Assembly: GCA_021324945.1 (NCBI GenBank)
Contig: JAJPID010000052.1
Span: 1 to 64,000, forward strand
Source of the DNA: Lysobacterales bacterium
GTDB lineage: Bacteria > Pseudomonadota > Gammaproteobacteria > Xanthomonadales > Rhodanobacteraceae
Direction: 5' to 3'
Length of the DNA: 64,000 nucleotides
Shown here: positions 6,695 through 15,003 of the stretch, in pieces
Layout: each line of letters opens with the position of its first letter
How positions within the stretch are numbered: the stretch's first letter is position 1
The notes under the pieces: generated by a model
Told to the model about the DNA's origin: nothing
Database searches by the model: none
What the model saw: only the letters and a program-made list of their open reading frames with translations
Position numbers and translations under genes: made by a program

Positions 6695-7261
6695 TCAGAG
6701 AATCGTGGTTTCGTCCGACGTGGCGTGGGTGCGATCGGCTACCGCGTACTGCTGCAAATGCAGCAGGCCCAACCGTTGCAGCAGATCGATGCGTTGTTGC
6801 CATAACGATGTGCGAGTCGCCGGATCGGTCGCGGCGCTCAATTGCAGATCCACCAGGCCGATGCGGTCCTGCAATGCGACCGCGCTGGCGAGCGCGCCAC
6901 CGTTCAACGGTGCGCCGCCGCGATCGAGCGTTTGCACCCAGGTTTGCAGCCGCCGCGACTGTTCGCGCAGCGCGTCCAGTTCCGTCACCGGCGCGTGCTT
7001 CGGGGCGGCTTGCTGCGCGGCGCGCGGCGCGGGCGAAGGCGCCGGTTGCAGACGCGGCAGACCGATGGCGAGCGCGATACCCGCGGCGAATGCGGCGGGA
7101 ACGGCGATGCGCAACGTGTTGCGCACGCGGCGGCGGCGATTGACCCGCGCTGCGACACGTTCCCAGCCGCCGCGTGGTGGCGTCGCAGCGGGCAGGGCGC
7201 GCAGCGCGGCGGCCAACGCAGCGTCGCTGCTCATGCGCTGCTGATCGAATTCATCGTGCAT
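6695..7261 (-). CDS. membrane anti-sigma factor
   Basis: A 188-residue protein with a short cytoplasmic part (residues 1-48), one membrane helix (about 50-69, RIAVPAAFAAGIALAIGL) and a periplasmic domain of about 115 residues. This layout and its position directly after an ECF sigma gene, overlapping its end by 31 bases, mark it as the cognate anti-sigma factor. It would hold the sigma factor at the membrane until a signal releases it. The cytoplasmic part shows no clear zinc-binding HxxxCxxC motif, so it is not a ZAS-type anti-sigma. Confidence 0.75.
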   Translation of the reverse strand: MHDEFDQQRMSSDAALAAALRALPAATPPRGGWERVAARVNRRRRVRNTLRIAVPAAFAAGIALAIGLPRLQPAPSPAPRAAQQAAPKHAPVTELDALREQSRRLQTWVQTLDRGGAPLNGGALASAVALQDRIGLVDLQLSAATDPATRTSLWQQRIDLLQRLGLLHLQQYAVADRTHATSDETTIL

Positions 7262-7821
7262 GGCGTTGTGACCTCCGCATGCGGTTCAAGCATTTCGCGC
7301 AGGCGCCGCGTGGCGCGCGCGAGCTGCGACTTGGAAAAACTCACCGTGCGTCCGAACTGCTCTGCGATCTCGATATGCGTACAGCCTTCGACGTGGTAGA
7401 GCCACAACACAGCGCGGGCGGTATCGGGCAGCCGGTTCAAAGCGCGATCCAGCGTGACGGCATCGGCTCGCGTCCAGGGTTCGCTCGCATCGACGTCGGC
7501 CCGTGTGTCGTCGAACACCTCGAACACGTGCAAGCGGTCGCGGCGCAGGCGCATCAGGGCCTCGTTCACTACCAGCTTGCGCAGCCACGCGGAAAACGGC
7601 GCATCGCCGCGGTACTGCGCGGCGTGCTCGTAGGCCTTCAGCATCGAGTCCTGCAACACTTCCTGAGCCACGTCCACGCGGCCCGTCAGCCGCAAGGCCA
7701 GCGTCCAGGCCGCGCGTTCGAATTGCCGGTAGATCCGTTCGAACGCGGCGAGATCGCGCCGCCGCAGACGTGCGATCAGCTCCGGTTCGACGTGCTGCTG
7801 GAAGGAAGAATACGGCTTCAC
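7231..7821 (-). CDS. ECF RNA polymerase sigma factor
   Basis: About 196 residues with sigma region 2 (ELIARLRRRDLAAFERIYRQ ... VAQEVLQDSMLKAYEH ... FSAWLRKLVVNEALMRLRR) and region 4 (LDRALNRLPDTARAVLWLYH ... IEIAEQFG ... SKSQLARATRRLREML). It directs transcription of a small regulon, usually including its own operon. The start is uncertain: GTG 7821 (VKPYSSFQQHVEPEL) gives a normal length, whereas the frame stays open further upstream through non-homologous sequence. It is the first gene of sigma / anti-sigma / PDZ protein, divergent from the export locus at 8046. Confidence 0.85.
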   Translation of the reverse strand: MKPYSSFQQHVEPELIARLRRRDLAAFERIYRQFERAAWTLALRLTGRVDVAQEVLQDSMLKAYEHAAQYRGDAPFSAWLRKLVVNEALMRLRRDRLHVFEVFDDTRADVDASEPWTRADAVTLDRALNRLPDTARAVLWLYHVEGCTHIEIAEQFGRTVSFSKSQLARATRRLREMLEPHAEVTTPCTMNSISSA

Positions 7822-7899
7822 GCGTACTAGGATGCAGCAACCGTGCGAAAAGTCGCAGTGCGATTCGTACGGGTGTAGTCGTCCGGCCCCCGTCCGCCG

Positions 7900-7913
7900 G
7901 TGTCCGCGGACAC
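7900..7913. promoter_or_regulatory. perfect 14-bp palindrome, candidate activator site
   Basis: GTGTCCGCGGACAC is a perfect palindrome 64 bases before the sigma-54 -24 box, the usual distance for an enhancer bound by an NtrC-type activator. Such a regulator is encoded at 16262 in the same locus. That it binds here is inference. The site also lies upstream of the divergent ECF sigma gene. Confidence 0.5.
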
Positions 7914-7976
7914 GTCCGCGACGGCCGCGTGCCGCTGAAATCCGCATTCTGTTGCGGTTTTCGCTGGGCGCGCGGC

Positions 7977-7992
7977 TGGCACCGCGATTGCT
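7977..7992 (+). promoter_or_regulatory. sigma-54 (RpoN) promoter of the export operon
   Basis: TGGCAC-N5-TTGCT, with the invariant GG (7978-7979) and GC (7990-7991) exactly 10 bases apart, matches the -24/-12 consensus. It lies 54 bases before the adaptor start codon. Together with the palindrome at 7900 and the NtrC-type regulator at 16262, it points to sigma-54 control of the whole export locus. Confidence 0.78.
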
Positions 7993-8045
7993 AAAACTTG
8001 CCTCGTGGATCGCAGCCGCGATCGAACGAGAACACCCAACCCGCC

Positions 8046-9320
8046 ATGTCGATACGTGACACCTCCGCGCAAGACCGGTTGATCGAGCGCAAACCATCCA
8101 AGCGCGCGCGCATGCTGTGGATCGGCGGCGCGATCGCCGTGGTGGTCGTGGTCGCGCTGCTGGCGCCGGCAGTGAAGCGCATGATGTCGACCGATGCTTC
8201 GGTCAGCGCCTCGCGCATCGTGATCGCCACCGTGGAGCGCGGCCCGTTCGTGCGCGACATCGCAGCGGAAGGCCGCGTGGTGGCGGCGATCAGTCCCACG
8301 ATGTACGCCTCCTCTCCGGGCGCGGTGACGCTGCAAGTGAAAGCCGGCGACACGGTGAAGAAGGGCCAGGTGCTGGCGGTGATCGACAGCCCGGAACTCA
8401 CCAACAAGTTGTTGCAGGAACAATCCAATGCCGACGCGATGCAGGTCGATTACGAGCGCGCGCAGATCGACGCGCGCAAGCAGAGGCTGGAATTGCAGAA
8501 GGCGCACGACAACGCGGAGATCGACCAGAAAACCGCGGAGAGCGATCTGCAGCGCAACCAGAAGGCCTTTGACAAGGGCGCGGTCGCGCAGATGGCCGTG
8601 GCGCACGCGCAGGACACGCTTGAGAAGGCACAGATCGCGCTCAAGCATGCCACGGAGGACATGTCGCTCAACAACGACAGCCTGAACTTCGACGTCAAGG
8701 CCAAGAAGCTCGCGTGGGAACGCCAGCAACTGCTGGTGAAGGATTTGCAGCGGCAAGTGGACGACCTAAATGTGCGCTCGCCGGTCGACGGCCAAGTCGG
8801 CCAGCTGTTCGTCGCGCCGCGAGCGACGGTGGCGAAGGATGCGCAACTGCTATCGGTGATCGATCTCTCCGCGCTGGAAGTGGAAGTGAAGGTGCCCGAG
8901 AGTTTCGCGCGCGATCTCGCGCCAGGCATGGGCGCCGACATCAGCGGCAGCGGTGGCGACTGGAAGGGCGCGGTCAGCGCCATTTCGCCCGAAGTGGTGG
9001 ACGGCGAAGTCGCCGCGCGCGTGCGCTTCGTCGGCGCCAAGCCCGAACACCTGCGCCAGAACCAGCGCCTGTCCGTGCGCATCGTGCTCGATCAACGCAA
9101 CAACGTGCTGACCGTTGCACGGGGCTCGTTCGTCGACGAATCCGGCGGCAACTACGCCTACGTGGTTCGCAATGGAATCGCCGTAAAGACGCCCATTCGC
9201 GTCGGCGCCAGTTCCGTGGACAAGGTCGAGATCCTGCAAGGCCTCAAGGAAGGCGATCGCGTCGTGGTCTCGGGCACCGACGCGTTCAACGGCGCGCAAC
9301 GCGTGGCGATCAGTGATTGA
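8046..9320 (+). CDS. periplasmic adaptor (HlyD/MacA-type membrane fusion protein)
   Basis: A 424-residue protein with an N-terminal membrane anchor (residues 24-42). A lipoyl/barrel-sandwich half (GAVTLQVKAGDTVKKGQVLAVIDSP) is followed by a long helical hairpin (about 130-265) and the returning half (VRSPVDGQVGQLFVAPRATV). Beta-barrel and membrane-proximal domains form the end. Such adaptors link an inner-membrane ABC transporter to an outer-membrane channel. No outer-membrane TolC gene is nearby. I start at ATG 8046. It is the first gene after the sigma-54 promoter and 140 bases before the ATPase gene. Confidence 0.9.
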   Translation: MSIRDTSAQDRLIERKPSKRARMLWIGGAIAVVVVVALLAPAVKRMMSTDASVSASRIVIATVERGPFVRDIAAEGRVVAAISPTMYASSPGAVTLQVKAGDTVKKGQVLAVIDSPELTNKLLQEQSNADAMQVDYERAQIDARKQRLELQKAHDNAEIDQKTAESDLQRNQKAFDKGAVAQMAVAHAQDTLEKAQIALKHATEDMSLNNDSLNFDVKAKKLAWERQQLLVKDLQRQVDDLNVRSPVDGQVGQLFVAPRATVAKDAQLLSVIDLSALEVEVKVPESFARDLAPGMGADISGSGGDWKGAVSAISPEVVDGEVAARVRFVGAKPEHLRQNQRLSVRIVLDQRNNVLTVARGSFVDESGGNYAYVVRNGIAVKTPIRVGASSVDKVEILQGLKEGDRVVVSGTDAFNGAQRVAISD

Positions 9321-9329
9321 TCTCTTGTG

Positions 9330-9358
9330 AAAAGTGCGGACACGGATATCCGCTTTTT
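9330..9358 (+). terminator. hairpin with T tract after the adaptor gene
   Basis: GCGGA (9336-9340) pairs with TCCGC (9349-9353), with flanking A and T runs (9330-9333 and 9354-9358) able to extend the stem; five T follow. It sits 10 bases past the adaptor stop and may attenuate transcription into the ATPase gene. The core also holds CGGATATCCG and half-sites like the palindrome at 7900, so an operator is the alternative. Confidence 0.5.
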
Positions 9359-9460
9359 GATCTTCGCGTTCATGGACGAACGCATTAATAGAGTGCCGAA
9401 AGTAACTGCAACTCGGTTCGCCGCATCTGCATCCAAACCTGAAACGTCAAGGAACCCACC

Positions 9461-10183
9461 ATGCTCAAGATGACGCACCTCTCCAAGGTTTACCGCACCG
9501 AAGTGGTGGAGACCTACGCGTTGCGCGATTTCAACATCGATGTGAAGGAAGGCGAGTTCGTCGCGGTGATGGGGCCGTCGGGTTCCGGCAAGACCACGTT
9601 CCTGACGATCGCGGGTTTGCTCGAGAGCTTCACCGGCGGCGAGTACCGGCTGGACGGCATCGAGGTGCGCGAGCTGGATGACAACGCGCGCTCGAAGATC
9701 CGCAACGAAAAGATCGGTTTCGTGTTCCAGAGTTTCAATCTGATTCCTGACCTCAACGTGCACGACAACGTGGAGGTGCCACTGCGCTACCGCGGCATGA
9801 AGGCCACCGAACGCGAGCAGCGCATCATGCAATCGCTGGAGCGCGTGGGCCTGGCTTCGCGCGCCAGGCATTATCCGGCCGAGTTGTCGGGCGGACAGCA
9901 GCAGCGCGTCGCGATCGCGCGCGCGCTGGCCGGTTCGCCGCGGCTGCTGCTGGCGGACGAGCCGACCGGCAATCTCGACACGCAGATGGCGCGCGGCGTG
10001 ATGGAACTGCTGGAAGACATCCATCGCGAAGGCGCGACCATCGTGATGGTGACGCACGATCCGGAACTGGCGGCGCGCGCGCAGCGCAGCGTGCACATCA
10101 TCGACGGCCAGGCCGTGGACATCAACGAGGAACCGCGTTTCCACAACCACGCGCACGCGCGCGTGGCCTCGCAACAAATTTGA
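9461..10183 (+). CDS. ABC transporter ATPase, MacB/LolD type
   Basis: A 240-residue nucleotide-binding subunit with Walker A (GPSGSGKTT, 38-46), Q-loop (VFQSFNLIPDLNVHDNV), signature LSGGQQQR, Walker B (LLLADEPTG) with D-loop (NLDTQ), and switch histidine (MVTHDPE). It powers the FtsX/MacB-like permeases encoded downstream. Only one ATPase gene is present for four permease genes, so it presumably serves two different permease pairs. Confidence 0.93.
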   Translation: MLKMTHLSKVYRTEVVETYALRDFNIDVKEGEFVAVMGPSGSGKTTFLTIAGLLESFTGGEYRLDGIEVRELDDNARSKIRNEKIGFVFQSFNLIPDLNVHDNVEVPLRYRGMKATEREQRIMQSLERVGLASRARHYPAELSGGQQQRVAIARALAGSPRLLLADEPTGNLDTQMARGVMELLEDIHREGATIVMVTHDPELAARAQRSVHIIDGQAVDINEEPRFHNHAHARVASQQI

Positions 10184-10251
10184 ATGAATCGGGTTTGATC
10201 GAGCGGGTTTGTCCGATTCCGATTTCAAGGGTCATTCGCAGGAGAAAGACC

Positions 10252-10563
10252 ATGGATACCAACAAGCTGACTGCAATCATCGGTGCCGTTCTGATCGCCA
10301 GCGGTGCGGTCGCGGGCATTCGCGCCTGGGCCAACGCATCGGCGATGGAGACGCTGAGTGCGCCGCAGGCGGAATTGGAAGCAATCCAGACGTTGCCGAC
10401 CGTCAACGTGCATCCGACGCAAGAGCAGCTTCAGCAGATCGGTCTGCATCGCGCGAAGTCGCAGGAACGCGTGGAAGGAGACACGGGGCCGGGCGGCGGC
10501 GTCGCGATGGACATGCCGTACTACTCGTTCGGCGGGGCGGCGATGCGGGCGAGCGGGAGTTGA
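10252..10563 (+). CDS. small membrane-anchored protein of the export locus, unknown
   Basis: A 103-residue protein starting MDTNKLTAIIGAVLIASGAVAG, a single N-terminal hydrophobic segment (anchor or uncleaved signal), followed by a polar region and a glycine-rich end (GPGGGVAMDMPYYSFGG). An AGGAG lies before the ATG. I do not recognise a family. It is wedged between the ATPase and the first permease gene, so it is probably a subunit, chaperone or small substrate of this exporter; that is inference from position. Confidence 0.7.
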   Translation: MDTNKLTAIIGAVLIASGAVAGIRAWANASAMETLSAPQAELEAIQTLPTVNVHPTQEQLQQIGLHRAKSQERVEGDTGPGGGVAMDMPYYSFGGAAMRASGS

Positions 10564-10685
10564 GGCGGAAGTTGGGGGAGTGGGGCGCACGAATGCGCCT
10601 CGACGCAGATCGGAGCGCCCCACTGCCTATCTGCCATCCCGCTCTTGATCCGTCACCGATTCGAAAACCGGAAGGTCCGCACACC

Positions 10686-12008
10686 ATGTTCCACTACTAC
10701 CTCGACCTCGCCCTGCGCAGCCTGAAACGCAGCCCTGGACTCACGGTGCTGATGATCCTCACGATCGCTTTCGGCGTGGCCGCATCGATGACCACCTGGT
10801 CGGTGTTCCGCGCGGTGTCGGGCGATCCGATTCCGTGGAAATCCTCCAAGCTCTACGTGCCGCAGATCGACATGTGGGGACCCTCGGCGCGCGGTACCAA
10901 TACTTCCGATCCGCACTGGGGCGATCCGCCGGACGCGATGGATTACGGTGATGCCATCGCACTGATGCGAGATCACCGCGCGACGTTGCAGTCGGCGATG
11001 TACATGATTTCGCCGGCGGTGGTGCCGACGCGCCCCGGCACGCATCCAATCAACGTCAGCGGACATGCGGTGTTTTCCGAATTCTTTCCCATGGTGGATG
11101 TGCCGTTCCAGTACGGCAGCGGCTGGAGCGCGGCCGATGACGAGCGCCGCGCGGAAGTCGCGGTAATCAGCGGCAATCTCAACGACAAGGTGTTCGGCGG
11201 GGGCAACAGCGTGGGCAGGACGATCAACGTCGAAGGCCGCGACTACCGCGTGGTCGGAGTGATCGGCAAGTGGAATCCGCAATTGAAGTTCTACGACGTG
11301 GTGAACACCGGCGGCTTTTACGTGGATCAGGAGGACCTGTTCCTGCCCTTCAACACCGCGATCGCCGCGAACATGCGCAACGACGGCAACACCAACTGCA
11401 ATGAATCGCCCAAGCAGCCCGGTTTCGTCGGTCTGCAGCAATCGAGCTGCGTTTGGATCGCGTACATGGCACAACTGGACGACGCGGCGGCGGCGGACCG
11501 TTACAAGAGTTACCTCACCGGGTTCACGCGCACCCGCTATCCGCAGTGGGCGCCGAACGTGCGTCTGCACGATCTGCCAGACTGGCTGGATTACGAGCAC
11601 GTTGTGCCCCGCGACACCAAGGTCTCGTTACTAGTCGCGCTGGGCTTGCTGCTGGTCTGTCTGGTCAATACCGCAGGCCTGCTGCTGGCGAAATTCCTGC
11701 GGCGCAGCGGAGAGATCGGCGTGCGCCGCGCGCTGGGCGCTTCGCGTATGGCCATCTACGCGCAGTTTCTCACCGAAGCCGGCGTGGTGGGCCTCGCCGG
11801 CGGAGTCTTCGGACTGCTGCTGACCGGCTTGGGCGTGGCCAGCGTGGGCGTGGTGTTGCCCAAGGAGATCGCGGATCTGGCGCGGGTGGACGTGACATTG
11901 CTATTTACCACGCTGCTGGTCGCGGTGGTCGCCAGCCTGCTGGCGGCGCTCTATCCGACTTTCCGCGCTTCGCGGGTACAGCCGGCGTGGCAACTGAAAT
12001 CGAACTAG
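10686..12008 (+). CDS. MacB/FtsX-type ABC permease A1
   Basis: A 440-residue permease with an N-terminal membrane helix (about 18-40, LTVLMILTIAFGVAASM). A large MacB-type periplasmic domain follows (about 45-310), then three C-terminal FtsX helices (LLVALGLLLVCLVNTAGLLL onward). The conserved cytoplasmic loop between them is FLRRSGEIGVRRALGAS. It is clearly paralogous to the gene at 13589. Followed by a four-hairpin element, then permease B1. Confidence 0.9.
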   Translation: MFHYYLDLALRSLKRSPGLTVLMILTIAFGVAASMTTWSVFRAVSGDPIPWKSSKLYVPQIDMWGPSARGTNTSDPHWGDPPDAMDYGDAIALMRDHRATLQSAMYMISPAVVPTRPGTHPINVSGHAVFSEFFPMVDVPFQYGSGWSAADDERRAEVAVISGNLNDKVFGGGNSVGRTINVEGRDYRVVGVIGKWNPQLKFYDVVNTGGFYVDQEDLFLPFNTAIAANMRNDGNTNCNESPKQPGFVGLQQSSCVWIAYMAQLDDAAAADRYKSYLTGFTRTRYPQWAPNVRLHDLPDWLDYEHVVPRDTKVSLLVALGLLLVCLVNTAGLLLAKFLRRSGEIGVRRALGASRMAIYAQFLTEAGVVGLAGGVFGLLLTGLGVASVGVVLPKEIADLARVDVTLLFTTLLVAVVASLLAALYPTFRASRVQPAWQLKSN

Positions 12009-12014
12009 TCATCG

Positions 12015-12142
12015 GGTCTGGACAAGTCCATCCAGGACTTGCCAGACCACGCCGAGTTCGGCACAGGTCCGGACTCGGCTTCGTCGATCGCGCACAAGTT
12101 GCAAGAGTGTGCGCGATCGCGGGCAGGCCATCCCTGGCCTGC
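12015..12142 (-). repeat. four-hairpin structured element, copy 1
   Basis: Four consecutive strong stems fill the gap between two permease genes. On the reverse strand they are: I 12142-12123 (GCAGGCCA/TGGCCTGC); II 12119-12085 (CGATCGCGCACA with its complement, 12 bp); III 12079-12051 (GCCGAGTCCGG with CCGAACTCGGC); IV 12048-12015 (14 bp with one bulge). The same four stems in the same order occur on the forward strand at 49450-49579, and III-IV occur at 21869-21933. Loops are conserved (AGGG, ACTCTTG, TGGA), while many stem bases differ in pairs. It is either a structured RNA or a palindromic mobile repeat. Confidence 0.8.
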
Positions 12143-12168
12143 AACAACCCGGCACCGAGGAAATTGTC

Positions 12169-13428
12169 ATGACACTCCCTCCCATCCTTGCAGCGCTGCG
12201 CAAACACAAGGCCGGCGTGGTGCTGATCGCGCTGCAGATCGCGTTGACGCTGGCCATCGTGTGCAACGCCATCTTCATCATCGGTCAGCGCATCCAGCGC
12301 ATCCAGCGTCCCACTGGCATGAACGAGGGCAACCTGTTCCTGATCACGCAGATGTGGGTGGGTGCGCCCACGGGCGACGACCAGGCCTCCGGCGACAAGA
12401 TGGATTCTTTGCTGCGCACTGATCTCGCGGCCTTGCGCAATGTGCCGGACGTGGAATCGGTCACCGCGATGAACAGCATTCCGCTGCTCAACAGCAGTTG
12501 GACCAACGGGGTTAGCCTCAAGCCCAAGCAGCAGCACTCGACCGCCCATGCCGCCTTCTATTTCGGCGACGAGAACATGCTGAAGACGATGGGCGTGCAG
12601 TTGGCCGCGGGCCGCGCCTTCACCGCAGCCGACGTGCAGCACCGCAGCTTCCGCGCGGAGGACAAGCCGCCAATCATCATCGTCAGCCAGGCGCTGGCCG
12701 ACAAACTCTTCCCCGGCGGCAACGCGGTGGGCAAGAGCGTATACATCGCGGACAACACCGAACCTTCCACCATCATCGGCGTCGTGAAACGCCTGCAGGT
12801 GTCGAGCGCGGATACCTGGACCAACGATTTCACCTGGAACACCGTGCTGGAACCCGTGCGCTTGAATTCGAACTTTTCGCGCTATCTGGTGCGCGCCAAG
12901 CCGGGCCGGTTGCAGGCGGCGATGAAGGAGTCGCGGGCCGCGCTGTTCGCCGCCAATCCGATGCGCGTGATCGACGACAGCGCCGAACACAACAGCATCC
13001 GGAGCTTCGCCGATATCCGCGCCAAGGCCTATCGTGCCGACCGCGGCATGGCAATCCTGATGAGCGTGATCTGCGTGATCCTGCTGGCGGTTACAGGCGC
13101 AGGCATCGTGGGATTGACGAGCTTCTGGGTCGGCCAGCGGCACAAGCAGATCGGCGTCCGCCGCGCGCTGGGCGCGCGCAAGATCGACATCCTGCGCTAC
13201 TTCCAGACCGAGAACCTGCTGATCGCCGGCGGCGGCGCGGTTGCGGGGATCATCCTCGCGATCGGCTTGAATCTCTGGCTGATGCAGCGCTACGAGATGG
13301 ATCGCATGCCCGTGCTCTACGTGCTGGCCGGTGTCGCGGTGGTGTTGGCGCTGGGGCAGGCCGCGGTGTTTGCGCCCGCGCGCCGCGCCGCCAACGTGCC
13401 GCCTGTAGTGGCGACGAGGACGGTGTGA
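12169..13428 (+). CDS. MacB/FtsX-type ABC permease B1
   Basis: A 419-residue permease with an N-terminal helix (LIALQIALTLAIVCNAIFII), a periplasmic MacB-like domain, and three C-terminal helices around the loop RHKQIGVRRALGARKIDILRYF. It ends in VPPVVATRTV, identical to the end of the gene at 15004, its paralogue. A GAGGAA precedes the ATG. It probably forms a heterodimer with the permease at 10686, because A and B types differ and are paired twice. Confidence 0.9.
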   Translation: MTLPPILAALRKHKAGVVLIALQIALTLAIVCNAIFIIGQRIQRIQRPTGMNEGNLFLITQMWVGAPTGDDQASGDKMDSLLRTDLAALRNVPDVESVTAMNSIPLLNSSWTNGVSLKPKQQHSTAHAAFYFGDENMLKTMGVQLAAGRAFTAADVQHRSFRAEDKPPIIIVSQALADKLFPGGNAVGKSVYIADNTEPSTIIGVVKRLQVSSADTWTNDFTWNTVLEPVRLNSNFSRYLVRAKPGRLQAAMKESRAALFAANPMRVIDDSAEHNSIRSFADIRAKAYRADRGMAILMSVICVILLAVTGAGIVGLTSFWVGQRHKQIGVRRALGARKIDILRYFQTENLLIAGGGAVAGIILAIGLNLWLMQRYEMDRMPVLYVLAGVAVVLALGQAAVFAPARRAANVPPVVATRTV

Positions 13429-13435
13429 AAGAGCT

Positions 13436-13562
13436 AGGGAATCGGAAAAACATCTTCATTCGGGAGCCGTTCGCGGCTTCATCGCGAACGGAACCCGGAA
13501 TCTGCCGTTATGAATGCGGACAGCTTTCTGATCGCGACTGCGCCGCGTCCGGAATGACGAAT
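13436..13562. repeat. GTCATTCC-type palindromic repeat
   Basis: A gene-free spacer between permeases B1 and A2. CCGTTCGCG (13467-13475) pairs with CGCGAACGG (13483-13491), and the block ends in GGAATGACG, the typical end of the GTCATTCC repeats seen also near 29690, 36880, 39731 and 42431. No promoter is evident. Confidence 0.5.
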
Positions 13563-13588
13563 CAAAGAGTTTCCATCGGAGGCGAAGA

Positions 13589-14908
13589 ATGTTCACCTAC
13601 TACCTCACCCTCGCCCTTCGGAGTTTGAAACGCAACCCGGTGCTCACCGGTTTGATGGTGCTGGCGATTGCGGTCGGCATCGGCGCGTCGATGACCACGC
13701 TGACCGTGATGCACCTGCTTTCGGGCGATCCGCTGCCGGGCAGGAGCGCGCAGATCTATTACGCGCAGGTGGATGCAAGCCCGAAGAATTACACGCACGG
13801 CGAGCCGCTGGACATGCTCGATTACCGCTCGGCGATGGACTTGTGGAACGCGCATCGCGCCGACCGCCAGGCCCTGATCACGGACAGCCCAATCAAGGTG
13901 CGCGCGCCGGAAACGGGTCAGCCGCCGCTGATGATCACCCTGCTTTCGACCACGTCGGATTTCTTTCCGATGTTCGAGGTACCGTTCCGTTACGGCAGCG
14001 GCTGGACCCCGCAGGACGATGCGCGCCACGCGCGCGTGGCGGTGATTTCGTCCGATCTCAACGACAAGCTCTTTCACGGCGAGAACAGCGTCGGCCGCAT
14101 CCTGCGCTTGAAGAACAGCGACGTGCGCATTGTCGGCGTGCTCGGCAACTGGCGTCCTTCGCCGTTGTTCTACGACGTGGCCGGCGGCCGCTACGCGAAT
14201 GGCGACACCGCCGGTTTCTACGGCAAACCCGAAGACGTGATGACGCCGTTCGACACCGCGCTGGACATCAACGACGGCAATTTCCAGCAGTTCACCTGCT
14301 GGGGCATGCCGAAGGAACCGGGCTATCTGCGCGATTCGCCGTGCGTGTGGATCGGGCTGTGGGTGCAATTGAACGATGCCGCGAAAGCCGCCGCCTATCG
14401 CGAATTTCTCGATCACTATGCGCAGGAACAAAAAGTGCTCGGCCGCTTCGCCAACACCGACACGCGGTTGCTCTCGTTGATGCAATGGCTGGATTTGAAC
14501 GGCGTGGTGCCCGGCGACGTGAAGCTGCAAACGTGGCTCGCATTCGCGTTTCTCGCGATCTGCCTGTTCAACACGGTGGGTTTGCTGCTGGCAAAATTCC
14601 TGCGCCGCGGCGGCGAGATCGGCGTGCGCCGCGCGCTGGGCGCGTCGAAACGCGCGATCTTCGCGCAGTGCCTGGTGGAGGCGGGACTGATCGGCTTGCT
14701 CGGCGGTGTGGGCGGCTGGCTGCTGACATTGATTGGATTGTGGCTAGTGCGTGCGCAGCCGGTGGCGTATGCGGACCTCGCGCATCTCGATGCCGGCATG
14801 TTCGCGCTCACTTTCACCCTGTCGGTCGCGGTGAGTCTGCTTGCCGGCGCGCTGCCCGCGCTGCGCGCCAGCCGCATCCCGCCGGCGCTGCAATTAAAGA
14901 CGTTATAG
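13589..14908 (+). CDS. MacB/FtsX-type ABC permease A2
   Basis: A 439-residue paralogue of the permease at 10686. Both open with MF.YYL.LALRSLKR.P and share the SMTT...SGDP segment and the loop FLRRGGEIGVRRALGAS. Topology is one N-terminal helix, a periplasmic domain, then three helices. GGAGG precedes the start. The second A/B pair most simply arose by tandem duplication of the first, followed by divergence of the periplasmic domains. Confidence 0.9.
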   Translation: MFTYYLTLALRSLKRNPVLTGLMVLAIAVGIGASMTTLTVMHLLSGDPLPGRSAQIYYAQVDASPKNYTHGEPLDMLDYRSAMDLWNAHRADRQALITDSPIKVRAPETGQPPLMITLLSTTSDFFPMFEVPFRYGSGWTPQDDARHARVAVISSDLNDKLFHGENSVGRILRLKNSDVRIVGVLGNWRPSPLFYDVAGGRYANGDTAGFYGKPEDVMTPFDTALDINDGNFQQFTCWGMPKEPGYLRDSPCVWIGLWVQLNDAAKAAAYREFLDHYAQEQKVLGRFANTDTRLLSLMQWLDLNGVVPGDVKLQTWLAFAFLAICLFNTVGLLLAKFLRRGGEIGVRRALGASKRAIFAQCLVEAGLIGLLGGVGGWLLTLIGLWLVRAQPVAYADLAHLDAGMFALTFTLSVAVSLLAGALPALRASRIPPALQLKTL

Positions 14909-14975
14909 GAGCGAGCCCTGCTCGCGACCGCCGCGAAGCGACATCTTTTCCACTGTCGCGCGCAGGCGCGCTCCT
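14905..14975. repeat. REP-type palindrome (TAGGAGCG ... CGCTCCTA)
   Basis: Two inverted REP-like units face each other: TAGGAGCGAGCCCTGCTCGCGA at the left and TCGCGCGCAGGCGCGCTCCTA at the right (14955-14975). They overlap the stop codon of the preceding permease. This is the class of repeat mobilised by REP-associated (RAYT) transposases in pseudomonads and xanthomonads; no such transposase is in this window. Confidence 0.75.
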
Positions 14976-15003
14976 ACAAGAAGCCGAATCAAGAGACATT
15001 GAC

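Noticed and set aside
9321-9460. A second sigma-54 promoter before the ATPase gene
   Set aside because: No GG-N10-GC pair in a TGGCAC/TTGC context was found; only the hairpin with T tract is convincing.
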